From the NCBI GenBank assembly GCA_028065725.1, contig JAPTVL010000157.1, positions 1 to 25,763 on the forward strand: a stretch of 25,763 nt of DNA. Reading direction: 5' to 3'. A program made the translations under genes and the position numbers. The stretch comes from Betaproteobacteria bacterium (GTDB lineage: Bacteria > Pseudomonadota > Gammaproteobacteria > Burkholderiales > Rhodocyclaceae). Within the stretch, counting starts at the first letter, position 1; each line of letters starts with the position of its first letter. Shown here one piece after another: positions 15,732 through 22,700 of this stretch. Under the pieces are notes generated by a model that had not been told where the DNA came from, made no database searches, and saw only the letters and a program-made list of their open reading frames with translations.

Positions 15732-15796
15732 AAAAAAAGCCCCCGACCGCCGGCCCGGCGCCCCTGTTCGGGGCTTCGGGACCGGGCAGCGGGGGC
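15732..15796 (-). terminator. Intra-operon terminator between cbbS and cbbQ
   Basis: Read on the minus strand, a three-tier hairpin is followed by seven T residues (15732-15738). Outer stem: 15739-15745 with 15790-15796 (GCCCCCG/CGGGGGC). Middle stem: 15753-15758 with 15782-15787 (GCCCGG/CCGGGC). Tip: 15760-15764 with 15770-15774 (GCCCC/GGGGC) with a five-base loop. It lies 24 bases after the cbbS stop and should cut transcription into cbbQO, keeping RuBisCO subunits in excess. Confidence 0.85.
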
Positions 15797-15820
15797 CGGG
15801 TGTGACAGCCTTGCCGCCGC

Positions 15821-16177
15821 TTAAACGGTCTTGCCGCGGAAGATCACCATCGACGCGCCCTGGCTTTGCGAGAAGTTGTCGTAGCCAATCAGACGGACGT
15901 GGTTGTTGGGGTTGGCCTTGTGGCAGGCTTCAGCTTCGGCCAGCACGCGGGTGACGTCGGTTTCGCCGAACATCGGCAGCTTCCACATGTACCAGTAGGA
16001 GTCCATCATGTGCTCGGGCTCGGTGTGCTCGATGGCCGGGTTCCAGCCCTTCTTCACCAGATACTCCACCTGCTTCTTGATGTTGTCCTTGTCCATCGCG
16101 GGCAGGTAGGAGAAGGTCTCGAACTTGCGGCTGGCGGGATCGCTCAGGCGGCTTTTGTAATCCATTACTTCAGACAT
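15821..16177 (-). CDS. cbbS: RuBisCO small subunit, form I
   Basis: A 118-residue small subunit that caps the L8 core of form I RuBisCO. Recognisable stretches are [43 protein letters not shown] and the C-terminal [23 protein letters not shown] precedes the ATG at 16177 at a suitable distance. An in-frame methionine at codon 5 is a less likely start. The N-terminal segment before the [10 protein letters not shown] core ([16 protein letters not shown]) agrees with the extended N-terminus reported for form IAq small subunits. It lies 79 bases after cbbL across a palindromic repeat and 24 bases before a strong terminator. Confidence 0.97.
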   Translation of the reverse strand: MSEVMDYKSRLSDPASRKFETFSYLPAMDKDNIKKQVEYLVKKGWNPAIEHTEPEHMMDSYWYMWKLPMFGETDVTRVLAEAEACHKANPNNHVRLIGYDNFSQSQGASMVIFRGKTV

Positions 16178-16204
16178 TTAATTTCCTTTCGATTCGGTTT
16201 CTGG

Positions 16205-16235
16205 ATCCCGGATCACGCGTCAGCGCGTCCGGGAT
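16205..16235. repeat. Palindromic REP-like element between cbbL and cbbS
   Basis: ATCCCGG (16205-16211) pairs with CCGGGAT (16229-16235), and inside them ACGCG (16215-16219) pairs with CGCGT (16224-16228) around a TCAG loop, leaving a three-base bulge. The flanks and arms resemble a palindrome common in intergenic regions of alpha- and betaproteobacteria (GGATCCCGGATC...TCCGGGATGAC). In the cbb transcript it forms a stable intercistronic hairpin. Confidence 0.75.
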
Positions 16236-16256
16236 GACATCGCTGTCAGTTCAGAA

Positions 16257-17678
16257 TTACTTGTGCGCGACGTCCAGCTTGTCCACGGTGTCGAACTCGA
16301 ACTTGATCTCTTTCCACGTTTCCATGGCGATCTTCAGTTCGGGGCTGTTCGCGGCGGCAGCGGTCAGGATGTCCTTGCCTTCCTTCTCGATCTGGCGGCC
16401 CTGGTTGCGGGCTTCCACACAGGCTTCCAGCGCGACGCGGTTGGCGGCGGCGCCGGCGGCGTTGCCCCAGGGGTGGCCGAGCGTACCGCCACCGAACTGC
16501 AGCACGGAGTCATCGCCGAAGATGCTGACCAGCGCGGGCATATGCCACACGTGGATGCCGCCGGACGCGACCGGGATCACGCCGGGCATCGAACCCCAGT
16601 CCTGATCGAAGAACAGGCCGCGGCTGCGGTCTTCGGCGATGAAGCTGTCGCGCATGGTGTCGATCCAGCCCAGGGTCGCTTCGCGGTCGCCTTCCAGCTT
16701 GCCCACGACGGTGCCGGAGTGCAGGTGGTCACCACCCGACAGACGCAGCACCTTGGTCAGCACGCGGAAGTGGATACCGTGGTGCGGGTTGCGGTCGAGC
16801 ACGGCGTGCATGGCACGGTGGATGTGCAGCAGCATGCCGTTGTCGCGACACCAGTTGGCCAGGCCCGTGTTGGCAGTCAGGCCGCCGGTCAGGTAGTCGT
16901 GCATGATGATCGGTGCGCCGATTTCCTTGGCGAACTCGGCACGCTTGTACATCTCTTCCGGGGTCGGAGCGGTCACGTTCAGGTAGTGGCCCTTGCGCTC
17001 GCCGGTTTCACGCTGCGCCTTCAGGGTCGCTTCGTGAACGAAGGCGAAACGGTCACGCCAACGCATAAAGGGCTGGCTGTTGACGTTCTCGTCGTCCTTG
17101 GTGAAGTCCAGACCACCGCGCAGGCACTCGTACACGGCGCGGCCGTAGTTCTTGGCGGACAGACCCAGCTTCGGCTTGATGGTGCAGCCCAGCAGCGGAC
17201 GGCCGTACTTGTTCATCTTGTCGCGCTCGACCTGGATGCCGTTGGGCGGGCCACCGCAGGTTTTGACGTAGGCGATCGGGAAGCGGATGTCTTCCAGACG
17301 CAGAGCGCGCAGGGCCTTGAAGCCGAACACGTTGCCGACCAGCGAGGTCAGCACGTTGACGACCGAACCTTCTTCGAACAGGTCGATCGGGTAGGCCACA
17401 AAGGCATAGAAGCAGGTGTCGTCGCCCGGCACGTCTTCGATGCGATAGGCGCGGCCCTTGTAGTAGTCCAGGTCGGTCAAGAGGTCGGTCCACACCGTGG
17501 TCCAGGTGCCGGTCGACGATTCGGCGGCCACGGCAGCGGCGACTTCTTCACGATCAATACCCGGCTGGGGCGTGATCTTGAAGCAGGCCAGAATATCGGT
17601 GTCCAGCGGAGTGTAATCCGGGGTCCAGTAAGTCTGCCGGTATTCTTTAACACCGGCATTGTAGGTTTTTACAGCCAT
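16257..17678 (-). CDS. cbbL: RuBisCO large subunit, form I (IAq type by context)
   Basis: A 473-residue catalytic subunit that carboxylates ribulose 1,5-bisphosphate. Active-site segments are all present: the first catalytic lysine in TIKPKLGLS (near residue 169), the carbamylated lysine with its metal ligands in [11 protein letters not shown] (near 195), [12 protein letters not shown], and loop 6 [10 protein letters not shown] (near 328), then [10 protein letters not shown] and [11 protein letters not shown]. The ATG at 17678 is chosen because GGAGG precedes it; an open frame extends 23 codons upstream but lacks the conserved start and ribosome site. Neighbours cbbS, cbbQ and cbbO with no carboxysome shell genes identify the IAq arrangement. 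Divergent cbbR should control it. Confidence 0.99.
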   Translation of the reverse strand: MAVKTYNAGVKEYRQTYWTPDYTPLDTDILACFKITPQPGIDREEVAAAVAAESSTGTWTTVWTDLLTDLDYYKGRAYRIEDVPGDDTCFYAFVAYPIDLFEEGSVVNVLTSLVGNVFGFKALRALRLEDIRFPIAYVKTCGGPPNGIQVERDKMNKYGRPLLGCTIKPKLGLSAKNYGRAVYECLRGGLDFTKDDENVNSQPFMRWRDRFAFVHEATLKAQRETGERKGHYLNVTAPTPEEMYKRAEFAKEIGAPIIMHDYLTGGLTANTGLANWCRDNGMLLHIHRAMHAVLDRNPHHGIHFRVLTKVLRLSGGDHLHSGTVVGKLEGDREATLGWIDTMRDSFIAEDRSRGLFFDQDWGSMPGVIPVASGGIHVWHMPALVSIFGDDSVLQFGGGTLGHPWGNAAGAAANRVALEACVEARNQGRQIEKEGKDILTAAAANSPELKIAMETWKEIKFEFDTVDKLDVAHK

Positions 17679-17698
17679 GACAGCCTCCAGTTCAAGTA

Positions 17699-17710
17699 GG
17701 GGAAAACCCC
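17699..17710 (-). promoter_or_regulatory. Short hairpin in the cbbL leader
   Basis: GGGGAAAACCCC is a perfect four-base-pair, four-base-loop hairpin about 20 bases before the cbbL start codon, upstream of its GGAGG ribosome site. It would be in the cbbL 5' leader if transcription starts in the AT-rich region above it. It may affect message stability or initiation; this is only suggested by position. Confidence 0.35.
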
Positions 17711-17793
17711 GACGCAGGTATGGTCTGCGACGCGAGAACCGCATCATGCCGAGATTAAATCATCAATAACAGTCGATATTTTCTATTTTACAG

Positions 17794-17809
17794 ATAGACT
17801 TTTGTCTAT
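17794..17809. promoter_or_regulatory. Putative CbbR operator in the cbbR-cbbL intergenic region
   Basis: A perfect inverted repeat ATAGAC-TTTT-GTCTAT lies in the AT-rich centre of the 157-base divergent region, 27 bases before the cbbR start. LysR proteins bind T-N11-A sites with dyad symmetry, and CbbR sites usually lie here. A neighbouring AT-rich tract (17775-17790) may carry the second site and the cbbL promoter. Confidence 0.6.
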
Positions 17810-17835
17810 GATTGTTTTGGATCCGTAACATTGCC

Positions 17836-18756
17836 ATGCGCCAGCACATCACCTTCCGCCAACTCGAAATCTTCGAAGCCATCGCCCGCCTGGGTAGTTT
17901 CACCCGCGCCTCCGAAGAGTTGTATCTCACCCAGCCCACGGTATCGATGCAGATCAAGAAGCTCACCGAAACCATCGGCGTCCCGCTGATCGAACAGGTC
18001 GGCAAGAAAATCCACCTCACCCCCGACGGCCAGCAGCTCGCGCAGGCCACCCGCGAAGTGTTCGACATCATGGACCGCTACACGATGTCGGTGGCCGAAC
18101 GGCGGGGCCTCAAGCAGGGCAAACTGAGCCTGATGGCGATCACCACCGCCTCCTACTTCGCGCCGCGCCTGCTGGGCGAATTCGCCAAGCTCTATCCCGG
18201 CATCGACGTCACCCTGCGCGTCACCAACAAGGAACAGGTGCTCGCCAGCATCGCCGACAGCCTCGACGACCTCTACTTCCTCGGCCAGCCGCCGGAAGAC
18301 ATCGACGTCGTCGCCACCCCGATCATGGACAACCCCATCGTCGTGCTGGCCGCGCCCGACCACCCGCTGGCGCACAAAAAGAAAATCAGGCTGGAACGCC
18401 TGGCGCAGGAGCCCTGGCTGATGCGCGAAAAAGGCTCCGGCACCCGCAACGCCATCGAGCGCCGCTTCGCCGAACACGGCATCACGATCCGCCCGCGCCT
18501 GGAACTCGGCAGCAACGAAGCCATCAAGCAGGCCATCCTCGCCGGGCTCGGCGTCTCCGCCCTCTCCCGCCACACTCTCACCCTCAACCAGCCCGGCCAG
18601 TTCGCCGTGCTCGACGTCGAGGGCTTCCCGATCCTGCGCCACTGGTACGCGGTATATCCGGCGGGACGGCAGTTGTCGGTGGTGGCGCGGGCGTTTCTGG
18701 ATTATTTGCTGGGGCGGGGTGATGCGGCGCCAGCTACGAAGGGCAAACGGATGTAG
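17836..18756 (+). CDS. cbbR: CbbR, LysR-type activator of the cbb operon
   Basis: A 306-residue LysR regulator. The helix-turn-helix is at about residues 4-65 (ITFRQLEIFEAIARLGSFTR, then YLTQPTVSMQIKKLTETIG). The effector domain has the CbbR-type blocks GKLSLMAITTASYFAPRLLG, RVTNKEQVLASIADSLDDL, EKGSGTRNAIERRFAEHGIT and LGSNEAIKQAILAGLGVSALS. It is transcribed divergently from cbbL, the classic CbbR position. An upstream in-frame ATG at 17812 is less likely because it lies beside the palindrome and adds eight non-conserved residues. Expected role: metabolite-responsive activation of cbbLSQO and repression of its own gene. It is closely related to the LysR gene at 9315-10304. Confidence 0.96.
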   Translation: MRQHITFRQLEIFEAIARLGSFTRASEELYLTQPTVSMQIKKLTETIGVPLIEQVGKKIHLTPDGQQLAQATREVFDIMDRYTMSVAERRGLKQGKLSLMAITTASYFAPRLLGEFAKLYPGIDVTLRVTNKEQVLASIADSLDDLYFLGQPPEDIDVVATPIMDNPIVVLAAPDHPLAHKKKIRLERLAQEPWLMREKGSGTRNAIERRFAEHGITIRPRLELGSNEAIKQAILAGLGVSALSRHTLTLNQPGQFAVLDVEGFPILRHWYAVYPAGRQLSVVARAFLDYLLGRGDAAPATKGKRM

Positions 18757-18891
18757 CGAGGCGCGGCGGGTAACGAACAAGTTCGGCCAGTTTCAGGCAG
18801 CCAGACAAATCAATACGACACCCGGCCATCGGCCCAAGTCGCATAGAGGCAGCCCACATTGCCATTAGCGCCACTTTTGCCTACCATAGAA

Positions 18892-18901
18892 GCCAATTGG
18901 C
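18892..18901. promoter_or_regulatory. Palindrome upstream of the toxin-antitoxin pair
   Basis: GCCAATTGGC is a perfect ten-base palindrome 16 bases before the antitoxin start, with a related TTGCCATTA about 30 bases upstream. Xre-type antitoxins repress their own operon by binding such sites near the promoter. The remainder of the 161-base gap after cbbR shows no other feature. Confidence 0.4.
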
Positions 18902-18917
18902 ATTGAGGTAAAGTACC

Positions 18918-19571
18918 ATGAACGTTGCTGACGAGCGCAAGGCGGCTGCCATGAAGGCCGAATCAGGGGCTAAGAAGCTTACCCCCACCAAGGCGAAATC
19001 CGCTTCTTCGCTCCCACCTAAAACTGCAGCTCCCGCGAAGTCCAGCCGAACGGGACGAAACCCGAGGGCGGGCCACGTAATTCCGGCCGGCGATACCCAC
19101 TTTTTGAAATCTTTCAGCGCCGTTCGCACCCGAAAGAAAGCCCAAGCTATATCGGCTGCGTCGCTGCTCGGCCTGGAGGGTGACGAGCGCAAGTTTCACC
19201 TCACGTCGATGGAGTGGGTTTCTGCGATTCGTAGGGGCATTCCATCATCGGCCGTGGACGCCCTCACTGCATTCCTTCTTGTTTCGCAAACCGAGTTCTC
19301 AGATGCGCTCGATATCCCGGTCCGCACACTCGTCCGGCGCAAGGGCGAAGGGCTTCTGAACAGCGAGGAATCGGCAAAGCTGGTTAGAGTTGCGCGCGTG
19401 ATCCAGCGAGCCGAGGAGGTATTCGACGATCCCGATTCCGCTCGTGACTGGTTGAAGTCGGCAAACACCTCCTTGGGTGGCGAGACCCCCATGTCCCTGC
19501 TTGACACCGAGATCGGCGCCGAAGCTGTGATAGATACGCTTGGTCGCATTGAGCATGGCGTATTCGCCTGA
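18918..19571 (+). CDS. Xre/ParS-type antitoxin (DUF2384) of an Xre-RES system
   Basis: A 217-residue antitoxin. The C-terminal part is the MbcA/ParS/Xre family domain: a region that begins near AVDALTAFLLVSQTEFSDAL, the helix-turn-helix-like IPVRTLVRRKGEGLLNSEES, then RVARVIQRAEEVFDDPDSAR and the family-typical ending with W and NTSLGGETPMSLLDTEIGAE. The N-terminal 55 or so residues are unusual: lysine, alanine and proline rich (for example KKLTPTKAKSASSLPPKTAA) and probably disordered. GAGG precedes the ATG by nine bases. The stop overlaps the toxin start by one base (TGATG), the standard coupling for this family. It should neutralise the RES toxin and repress the operon. Confidence 0.9.
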   Translation: MNVADERKAAAMKAESGAKKLTPTKAKSASSLPPKTAAPAKSSRTGRNPRAGHVIPAGDTHFLKSFSAVRTRKKAQAISAASLLGLEGDERKFHLTSMEWVSAIRRGIPSSAVDALTAFLLVSQTEFSDALDIPVRTLVRRKGEGLLNSEESAKLVRVARVIQRAEEVFDDPDSARDWLKSANTSLGGETPMSLLDTEIGAEAVIDTLGRIEHGVFA

Positions 19572-20032
19572 TGCCGACCGTATGGCGAATGCTCACGGCT
19601 AAACATGCCGCTGCAGCCTTTTCGGGCGAAGGCGCGCGTCTGCATGGCGGCCGTTGGAACCCGCGAGGCGTTCCGATGGTATACACCGCCAGCACTCTGT
19701 CGCTCGCCACGTTGGAGATGCTGGTTCAGGACGGCAAGCTGCTCGCAAACTACGTCGTCATACCAGCCACGATCCCTTCCAAGCTGAAGATCGAGCACGT
19801 CAACCCGAGCGATCTGCCCGAAGACTGGCGCAGCGCAGAATCCCGCGAACAGCTTCGTGTCATTGGAGCCGAATGGATCAAGCGAGCCTCAAGTGCAGTG
19901 TTGGCAGTCCCGAGTGCGGTCATCCCAACTGAAACCAATTACCTGCTGAACCCACTGCATCCGTCGTTTCAAAAAATCGTCATTGGGGCTCCGCAGGAAT
20001 TCGAGACGGATCTACGGCTGCCGAGGAAATAG
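19571..20032 (+). CDS. RES-domain toxin (NAD-consuming or ADP-ribosylating family)
   Basis: A 153-residue toxin with the RES domain. The family's arginine, glutamate and serine are visible as R in HGGRWNPRGVP, E in LATLEMLV and S in AVPSAVIPTETNYLLNP, in that order. Members include MbcT, which degrades NAD+, and ParT, which modifies a metabolic enzyme. The start ATG overlaps the antitoxin stop. Length is normal. The frame is intact, so the toxin appears functional. GC looks a little lower than in the cbb genes, which fits acquisition by transfer, though I did not calculate it. Immediately downstream begins a stretch with a broken gene and a repeat. Confidence 0.9.
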   Translation: MPTVWRMLTAKHAAAAFSGEGARLHGGRWNPRGVPMVYTASTLSLATLEMLVQDGKLLANYVVIPATIPSKLKIEHVNPSDLPEDWRSAESREQLRVIGAEWIKRASSAVLAVPSAVIPTETNYLLNPLHPSFQKIVIGAPQEFETDLRLPRK

Positions 20033-20156
20033 AGGAACAATGCCACGCAGATCGAACGATCTGCGCATATCCAGCCGGACTTCGCGTTACTGCTCACCCC
20101 CTGCCCCTTCTCGCGTAACTTTGCGCTTTACCCCGTTCGTAAAGGATCCGCCCACC

Positions 20157-20213
20157 ATGCCACCCTTCACCCCCATCATTGGCAACTAGAACTACTCCTC
20201 CTGGTCCATGCAG
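20157..20213 (+). pseudogene. 5' fragment of a glutathione S-transferase gene (dead copy)
   Basis: Nineteen codons line up without gaps with the first codons of the intact gene at 21561: here MPPFTPIIGN-stop-NYSSWSMQ, there MTPLILVIGNKNYSSWSMR. The lysine codon AAG has become TAG. Similarity also covers bases before the ATG (GGATCCGCCCACC versus GGACCCGCCCACC). It stops abruptly at about 20213, where a REP-like motif begins. It is a truncated, non-functional duplicate. Confidence 0.8.
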
Positions 20214-20217
20214 GGGG

Positions 20218-20240
20218 CAACAGGGGACAGACCACGGTTT
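20218..20240. repeat. Motif typical of REP/RAYT-associated intergenic repeats
   Basis: The stretch GGGGACAGACCACGGTTT (20223-20240) resembles a motif often seen next to REP-associated tyrosine transposase genes and their relics in proteobacteria. No transposase gene is in view. It adjoins the point where the dead glutathione S-transferase copy ends. Assignment rests on remembered resemblance only. Positions 20241-20352 hold no gene I can support. Confidence 0.4.
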
Positions 20241-20352
20241 CGTGACCGACAATCGGTTTTTTCGAATTCCTTCGACCGAATTCAGGATTGACTGAGGCTG
20301 TCAGGCCCACGACACTTCCCCAAGTGCCCATGAATTTCTTGCCCTGTGTGCG

Positions 20353-20730
20353 ATGCATTCAACCGCTGTCAAACCCCGTTTCCTGCCAGCCATCCTGTCC
20401 GTATGGCTCGGCCTGTTCCTCTGCGCGCCTGCCCAGGCCAGCGAGCTTCACGGCAAGAACGGCAGCGTGATCCTGCGCATGTGCAAGAGCGCGGACACGG
20501 TGAAGACGCTTTCCGTGATGTGCCACAGTTATCTCGACGGCTATATCGACGCGGCGCATCACTACGGCCAGGGCAAGGCGGCGTTTTGCCTGGATGCCCG
20601 CGACAGGAACGTGGCGCCGCGGGCGTTGGTGGAGTGGATCGATGCGCATCCCGAAGCCTTAACCCAGCCGGCCGCCGAGGTGATGCAGCAGGCGCTGGCG
20701 GCGCGGTTTCCGTGCAAGGGGAGGAAGTAG
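20353..20730 (+). CDS. Secreted Rap1a/Tai-like small protein
   Basis: A 125-residue protein with a clear Sec signal peptide (basic start, then LPAILSVWLGLFLCAPAQAS, cleavage probably after AQA). The mature part has four cysteines, spaced as MCKSADT, VMCHSYLDGYIDA, AFCLDAR and a final FPCKG, and the GYIDA helix, resembling Rap1a/Tai immunity-family proteins. Those protect against type VI amidase effectors, but many homologues are standalone with unknown function, and no effector gene is next to it. No good ribosome site is seen before the ATG. It precedes the pseudouridine synthase gene by one base, so the two are coupled. Confidence 0.7.
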   Translation: MHSTAVKPRFLPAILSVWLGLFLCAPAQASELHGKNGSVILRMCKSADTVKTLSVMCHSYLDGYIDAAHHYGQGKAAFCLDARDRNVAPRALVEWIDAHPEALTQPAAEVMQQALAARFPCKGRK

Positions 20731-20731
20731 C

Positions 20732-21472
20732 GTGTCCGGGGAAGCGTGCGGATCGCTGCCGATCATTTTCCGCGACGACAGCCTGATTGCCATACACAAG
20801 CCGGCGGGGCTGCTGGTGCATCGCAGCGTGCTGGATCGCCACGAAACCCGTTTTGCGTTGCAGATGCTGCGCGACCAGATCGGTCAGCCGGTTTACCCGG
20901 TGCATCGGCTCGACAAGGGCACGTCCGGCGTGCTGTTGTTTGCGCTGGATCGCGAGGTCGGACGCCTGTTGAGCAGCCAGTTCGAACGCGGCGAGGTGGG
21001 CAAGCGCTATGTTGCGGTGGTGCGCGGGCATCCGCCGGAGTCGGGCGACATCGATCATCCGTTGCAGCGCATGGCGGACGAGCATGCCGGAATTGCCGCC
21101 CGTGGCGCCGCGCAAGCCGCACACACCCGCTACCGCCGGCTGGCGACGGCGGAGTTGCCGTATCGGGTGGATCGCTATCCCAGCAGCCGCTATGCGCTGG
21201 TCGAGCTGGAACCGCTGACTGGCCGCTGGCACCAGTTGCGCCGCCATATGAAGCACATCGCGCACCCCATCATCGGCGACGCGACGCACGGCAAGGGGCG
21301 GCATAACCGCCTGTTCCAGACGCTGTTCGGCCACCCGCGCCTGTTGCTGGCGGCAACCGGGATGCGGCTTGCGCATCCGGTGAGCGGGCAGGCTTTGCAC
21401 CTGCGGGCCGGGCTGGCCGAGGATTTCGCGGAGGTGATCGGACGATTGGGGTGGGGCGAGGTGTGCTGCTGA
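20732..21472 (+). CDS. truC: RluA-family pseudouridine synthase, TruC type
   Basis: A 246-residue RNA pseudouridine synthase. The catalytic aspartate is in HRLDKGTSGVLLFA near residue 70, the KPAGLLVH motif is at about 29-36, and the C-terminal block TGRWHQLRRHMKHIAHPIIG followed by THGKGRHN is characteristic of TruC, which modifies U65 of some tRNAs. There is no N-terminal S4 domain, which also fits TruC rather than RluC or RluD. Start is GTG at 20732, five bases after GAGGAAG, overlapping nothing and one base after the previous stop. Confidence is high for the family and moderate for the TruC assignment. Confidence 0.9.
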   Translation: MSGEACGSLPIIFRDDSLIAIHKPAGLLVHRSVLDRHETRFALQMLRDQIGQPVYPVHRLDKGTSGVLLFALDREVGRLLSSQFERGEVGKRYVAVVRGHPPESGDIDHPLQRMADEHAGIAARGAAQAAHTRYRRLATAELPYRVDRYPSSRYALVELEPLTGRWHQLRRHMKHIAHPIIGDATHGKGRHNRLFQTLFGHPRLLLAATGMRLAHPVSGQALHLRAGLAEDFAEVIGRLGWGEVCC

Positions 21473-21560
21473 GCCGGCGCTCGCGTACCCGGCATTCCCA
21501 TTCCCCGCCCCTCTCCTATACTTTTGCATTGCGCCCCCGCACGCCCAGGACCCGCCCACC

Positions 21561-22217
21561 ATGACTCCTCTCATCCTCGTCATCGGCAACAAGAACTACT
21601 CGTCCTGGTCGATGCGGCCCTGGCTGGTGTTGCGCCAGGCGGGCATTCCCTTCGAGGAGGTGCGCATTCCGCTGTACCGGCCCGAGTCGGCGGTGGAGCT
21701 GGCGGCGTGGTCGCCTTCGGGCAAGGTGCCGGCGCTGCATGACGGCGCGGTCCGGGTGTGGGATTCGCTGGCGATCTGCGAATACCTGCACGAGCGTTTC
21801 CCGGAGCTTCAGTTGTGGCCGGCCAATGCGGCGGCGCGGGCGGTGGCCCGCTCGGTGTGCGCGGAAATGCATGCCGGCTTCGATGCGCTGCGCCAGAACA
21901 TGTCGATGAACATTCGCGCACGCCGTCCGGGCCAGGGGCGCACGCCGGAATGCCTGGCGGACATCGAACGCATCCTGGCGATCTGGACGGATTGCCGCGC
22001 GCGGTTTGGCGGCGGGGGCGATTTTCTGTTCGGGCGCTTTGGCATTGCCGATGCCATGTACGCGCCGGTGGTGCTGCGCTTCCAGACCTATGGCGTGGCG
22101 CTGACGGGCGCGGCGAAGGATTATGCCGACGCGGTGCTGGCGCTGCCCGCGCTGCAGGCCTGGGTGGCGGATGCGGTGGCGGAAACCGAGCGCATCGAAA
22201 AGTTTGAACGCGGCTAG
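21561..22217 (+). CDS. Glutathione S-transferase family protein
   Basis: A 218-residue cytosolic protein. The N-terminal thioredoxin-like domain has the motifs NKNYSSWSMRPWLVLRQ, SGKVPALHDG and the cis-proline region and DSLAICEYLHE glutathione-contact helix. The all-helical C-terminal domain follows (SVCAEMHAGFDALRQNMSMN). It is related to the bacterial YfcF/YibF-like group that begins with SSWSxRPW. Substrate is unknown; conjugation or peroxide reduction with glutathione are usual. A dead copy of its 5' end lies 1.35 kb upstream. A near-exact short duplication (AAGTTTGAACGCG and AAGTTCGAACGCG) brackets its stop codon. Confidence 0.9.
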   Translation: MTPLILVIGNKNYSSWSMRPWLVLRQAGIPFEEVRIPLYRPESAVELAAWSPSGKVPALHDGAVRVWDSLAICEYLHERFPELQLWPANAAARAVARSVCAEMHAGFDALRQNMSMNIRARRPGQGRTPECLADIERILAIWTDCRARFGGGGDFLFGRFGIADAMYAPVVLRFQTYGVALTGAAKDYADAVLALPALQAWVADAVAETERIEKFERG

Positions 22218-22294
22218 AAGTTCGAACGCGACGAATTAGCCGATCGGCTGGCCTGGCCTGCAACGGGCCCGGGGTGCTTGCCTGAGGAAAGCGA

Positions 22295-22312
22295 AGTGCC
22301 CGCCCAGGCACT
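22295..22312. other. Perfect short inverted repeat downstream of the GST gene
   Basis: AGTGCC-CGCCCA-GGCACT forms a six-base-pair stem with a six-base loop 78 bases after the gst stop. No T-run follows on either strand, so it is not a standard intrinsic terminator, though it could be a transcript-stabilising hairpin or protein site. Confidence 0.4.
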
Positions 22313-22351
22313 ATGATGAGCTTTCCAGCCATGTTTTTTTACGGGGGGTTC

Positions 22352-22405
22352 ATGAACCATTCTTCTTGCTGCGGGCACGCGCGCCTGCACCGGTTCGGCG
22401 ACTGA
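22352..22405 (+). CDS. Possible tiny leader ORF (17 codons, two adjacent cysteines)
   Basis: The frame reads MNHSSCCGHARLHRFGD and ends four bases before the next ATG. GGGGGG lies just before its start, a better ribosome site than the following gene has, so it could couple translation to that gene. An in-frame ATG at 22331 would lengthen it by seven residues. It is too short to judge by composition. Confidence 0.25.
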   Translation: MNHSSCCGHARLHRFGD

Positions 22406-22408
22406 ATC

Positions 22409-22681
22409 ATGGCAGCCCCTGACGAAGTCGATCTGGCGCGGGCCAAGGTTGCCGTGAGTAGCCTTCTCGATGGGATGAAACTTTCCGCCCACCTCTATGC
22501 GGTCGAGCCCAGGGAGGGGATGTGGGCGGTGATCGTGGAATGCGCCACCGGGTCGGGCTGGCAGCGCGTGGAACTGCGGGCAGGCCCTGAACTGCTGGCC
22601 GCGATCGATGGCGACGCCGAGGCCCAGGCGACCCTGGACGCCAAATGGCGGGCGCATCTGGCCGACTGCAAGTACGACTGA
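22409..22681 (+). CDS. Hypothetical 90-residue acidic protein
   Basis: I do not recognise the family. The frame has coding-like GC-rich third positions and ends before the convergent DUF305 gene. It begins MAAPDEVDLARAKVAVSSLL, continues with a beta-rich middle (MWAVIVECATGSGWQRVELR) and ends in a helix (AQATLDAKWRAHLADCKYD). There is no signal peptide or membrane helix. The pattern suggests a small alpha/beta cytoplasmic protein. Ribosome site is weak; a tiny open frame ends just upstream. Confidence 0.65.
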   Translation: MAAPDEVDLARAKVAVSSLLDGMKLSAHLYAVEPREGMWAVIVECATGSGWQRVELRAGPELLAAIDGDAEAQATLDAKWRAHLADCKYD

Positions 22682-22700
22682 TGCACGCCTGAACAGAAAC

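Noticed and set aside
16263..17699. Plus-strand open frame of 478 codons opposite cbbL
   Set aside because: cbbL is beyond doubt on the other strand; the frame has no ribosome site or known domain.
17678..17747. Longer cbbL start giving 496 residues
   Set aside because: The extra 23 residues are not RuBisCO-like and extend into the leader hairpin; the ATG at 17678 has a good GGAGG and the usual length.
20176..20358. 60-codon minus-strand frame containing GKKFMGTWGSVVGL
   Set aside because: It reads through the REP-like motif and intergenic DNA with no ribosome site; probably a by-product of repeat sequence.
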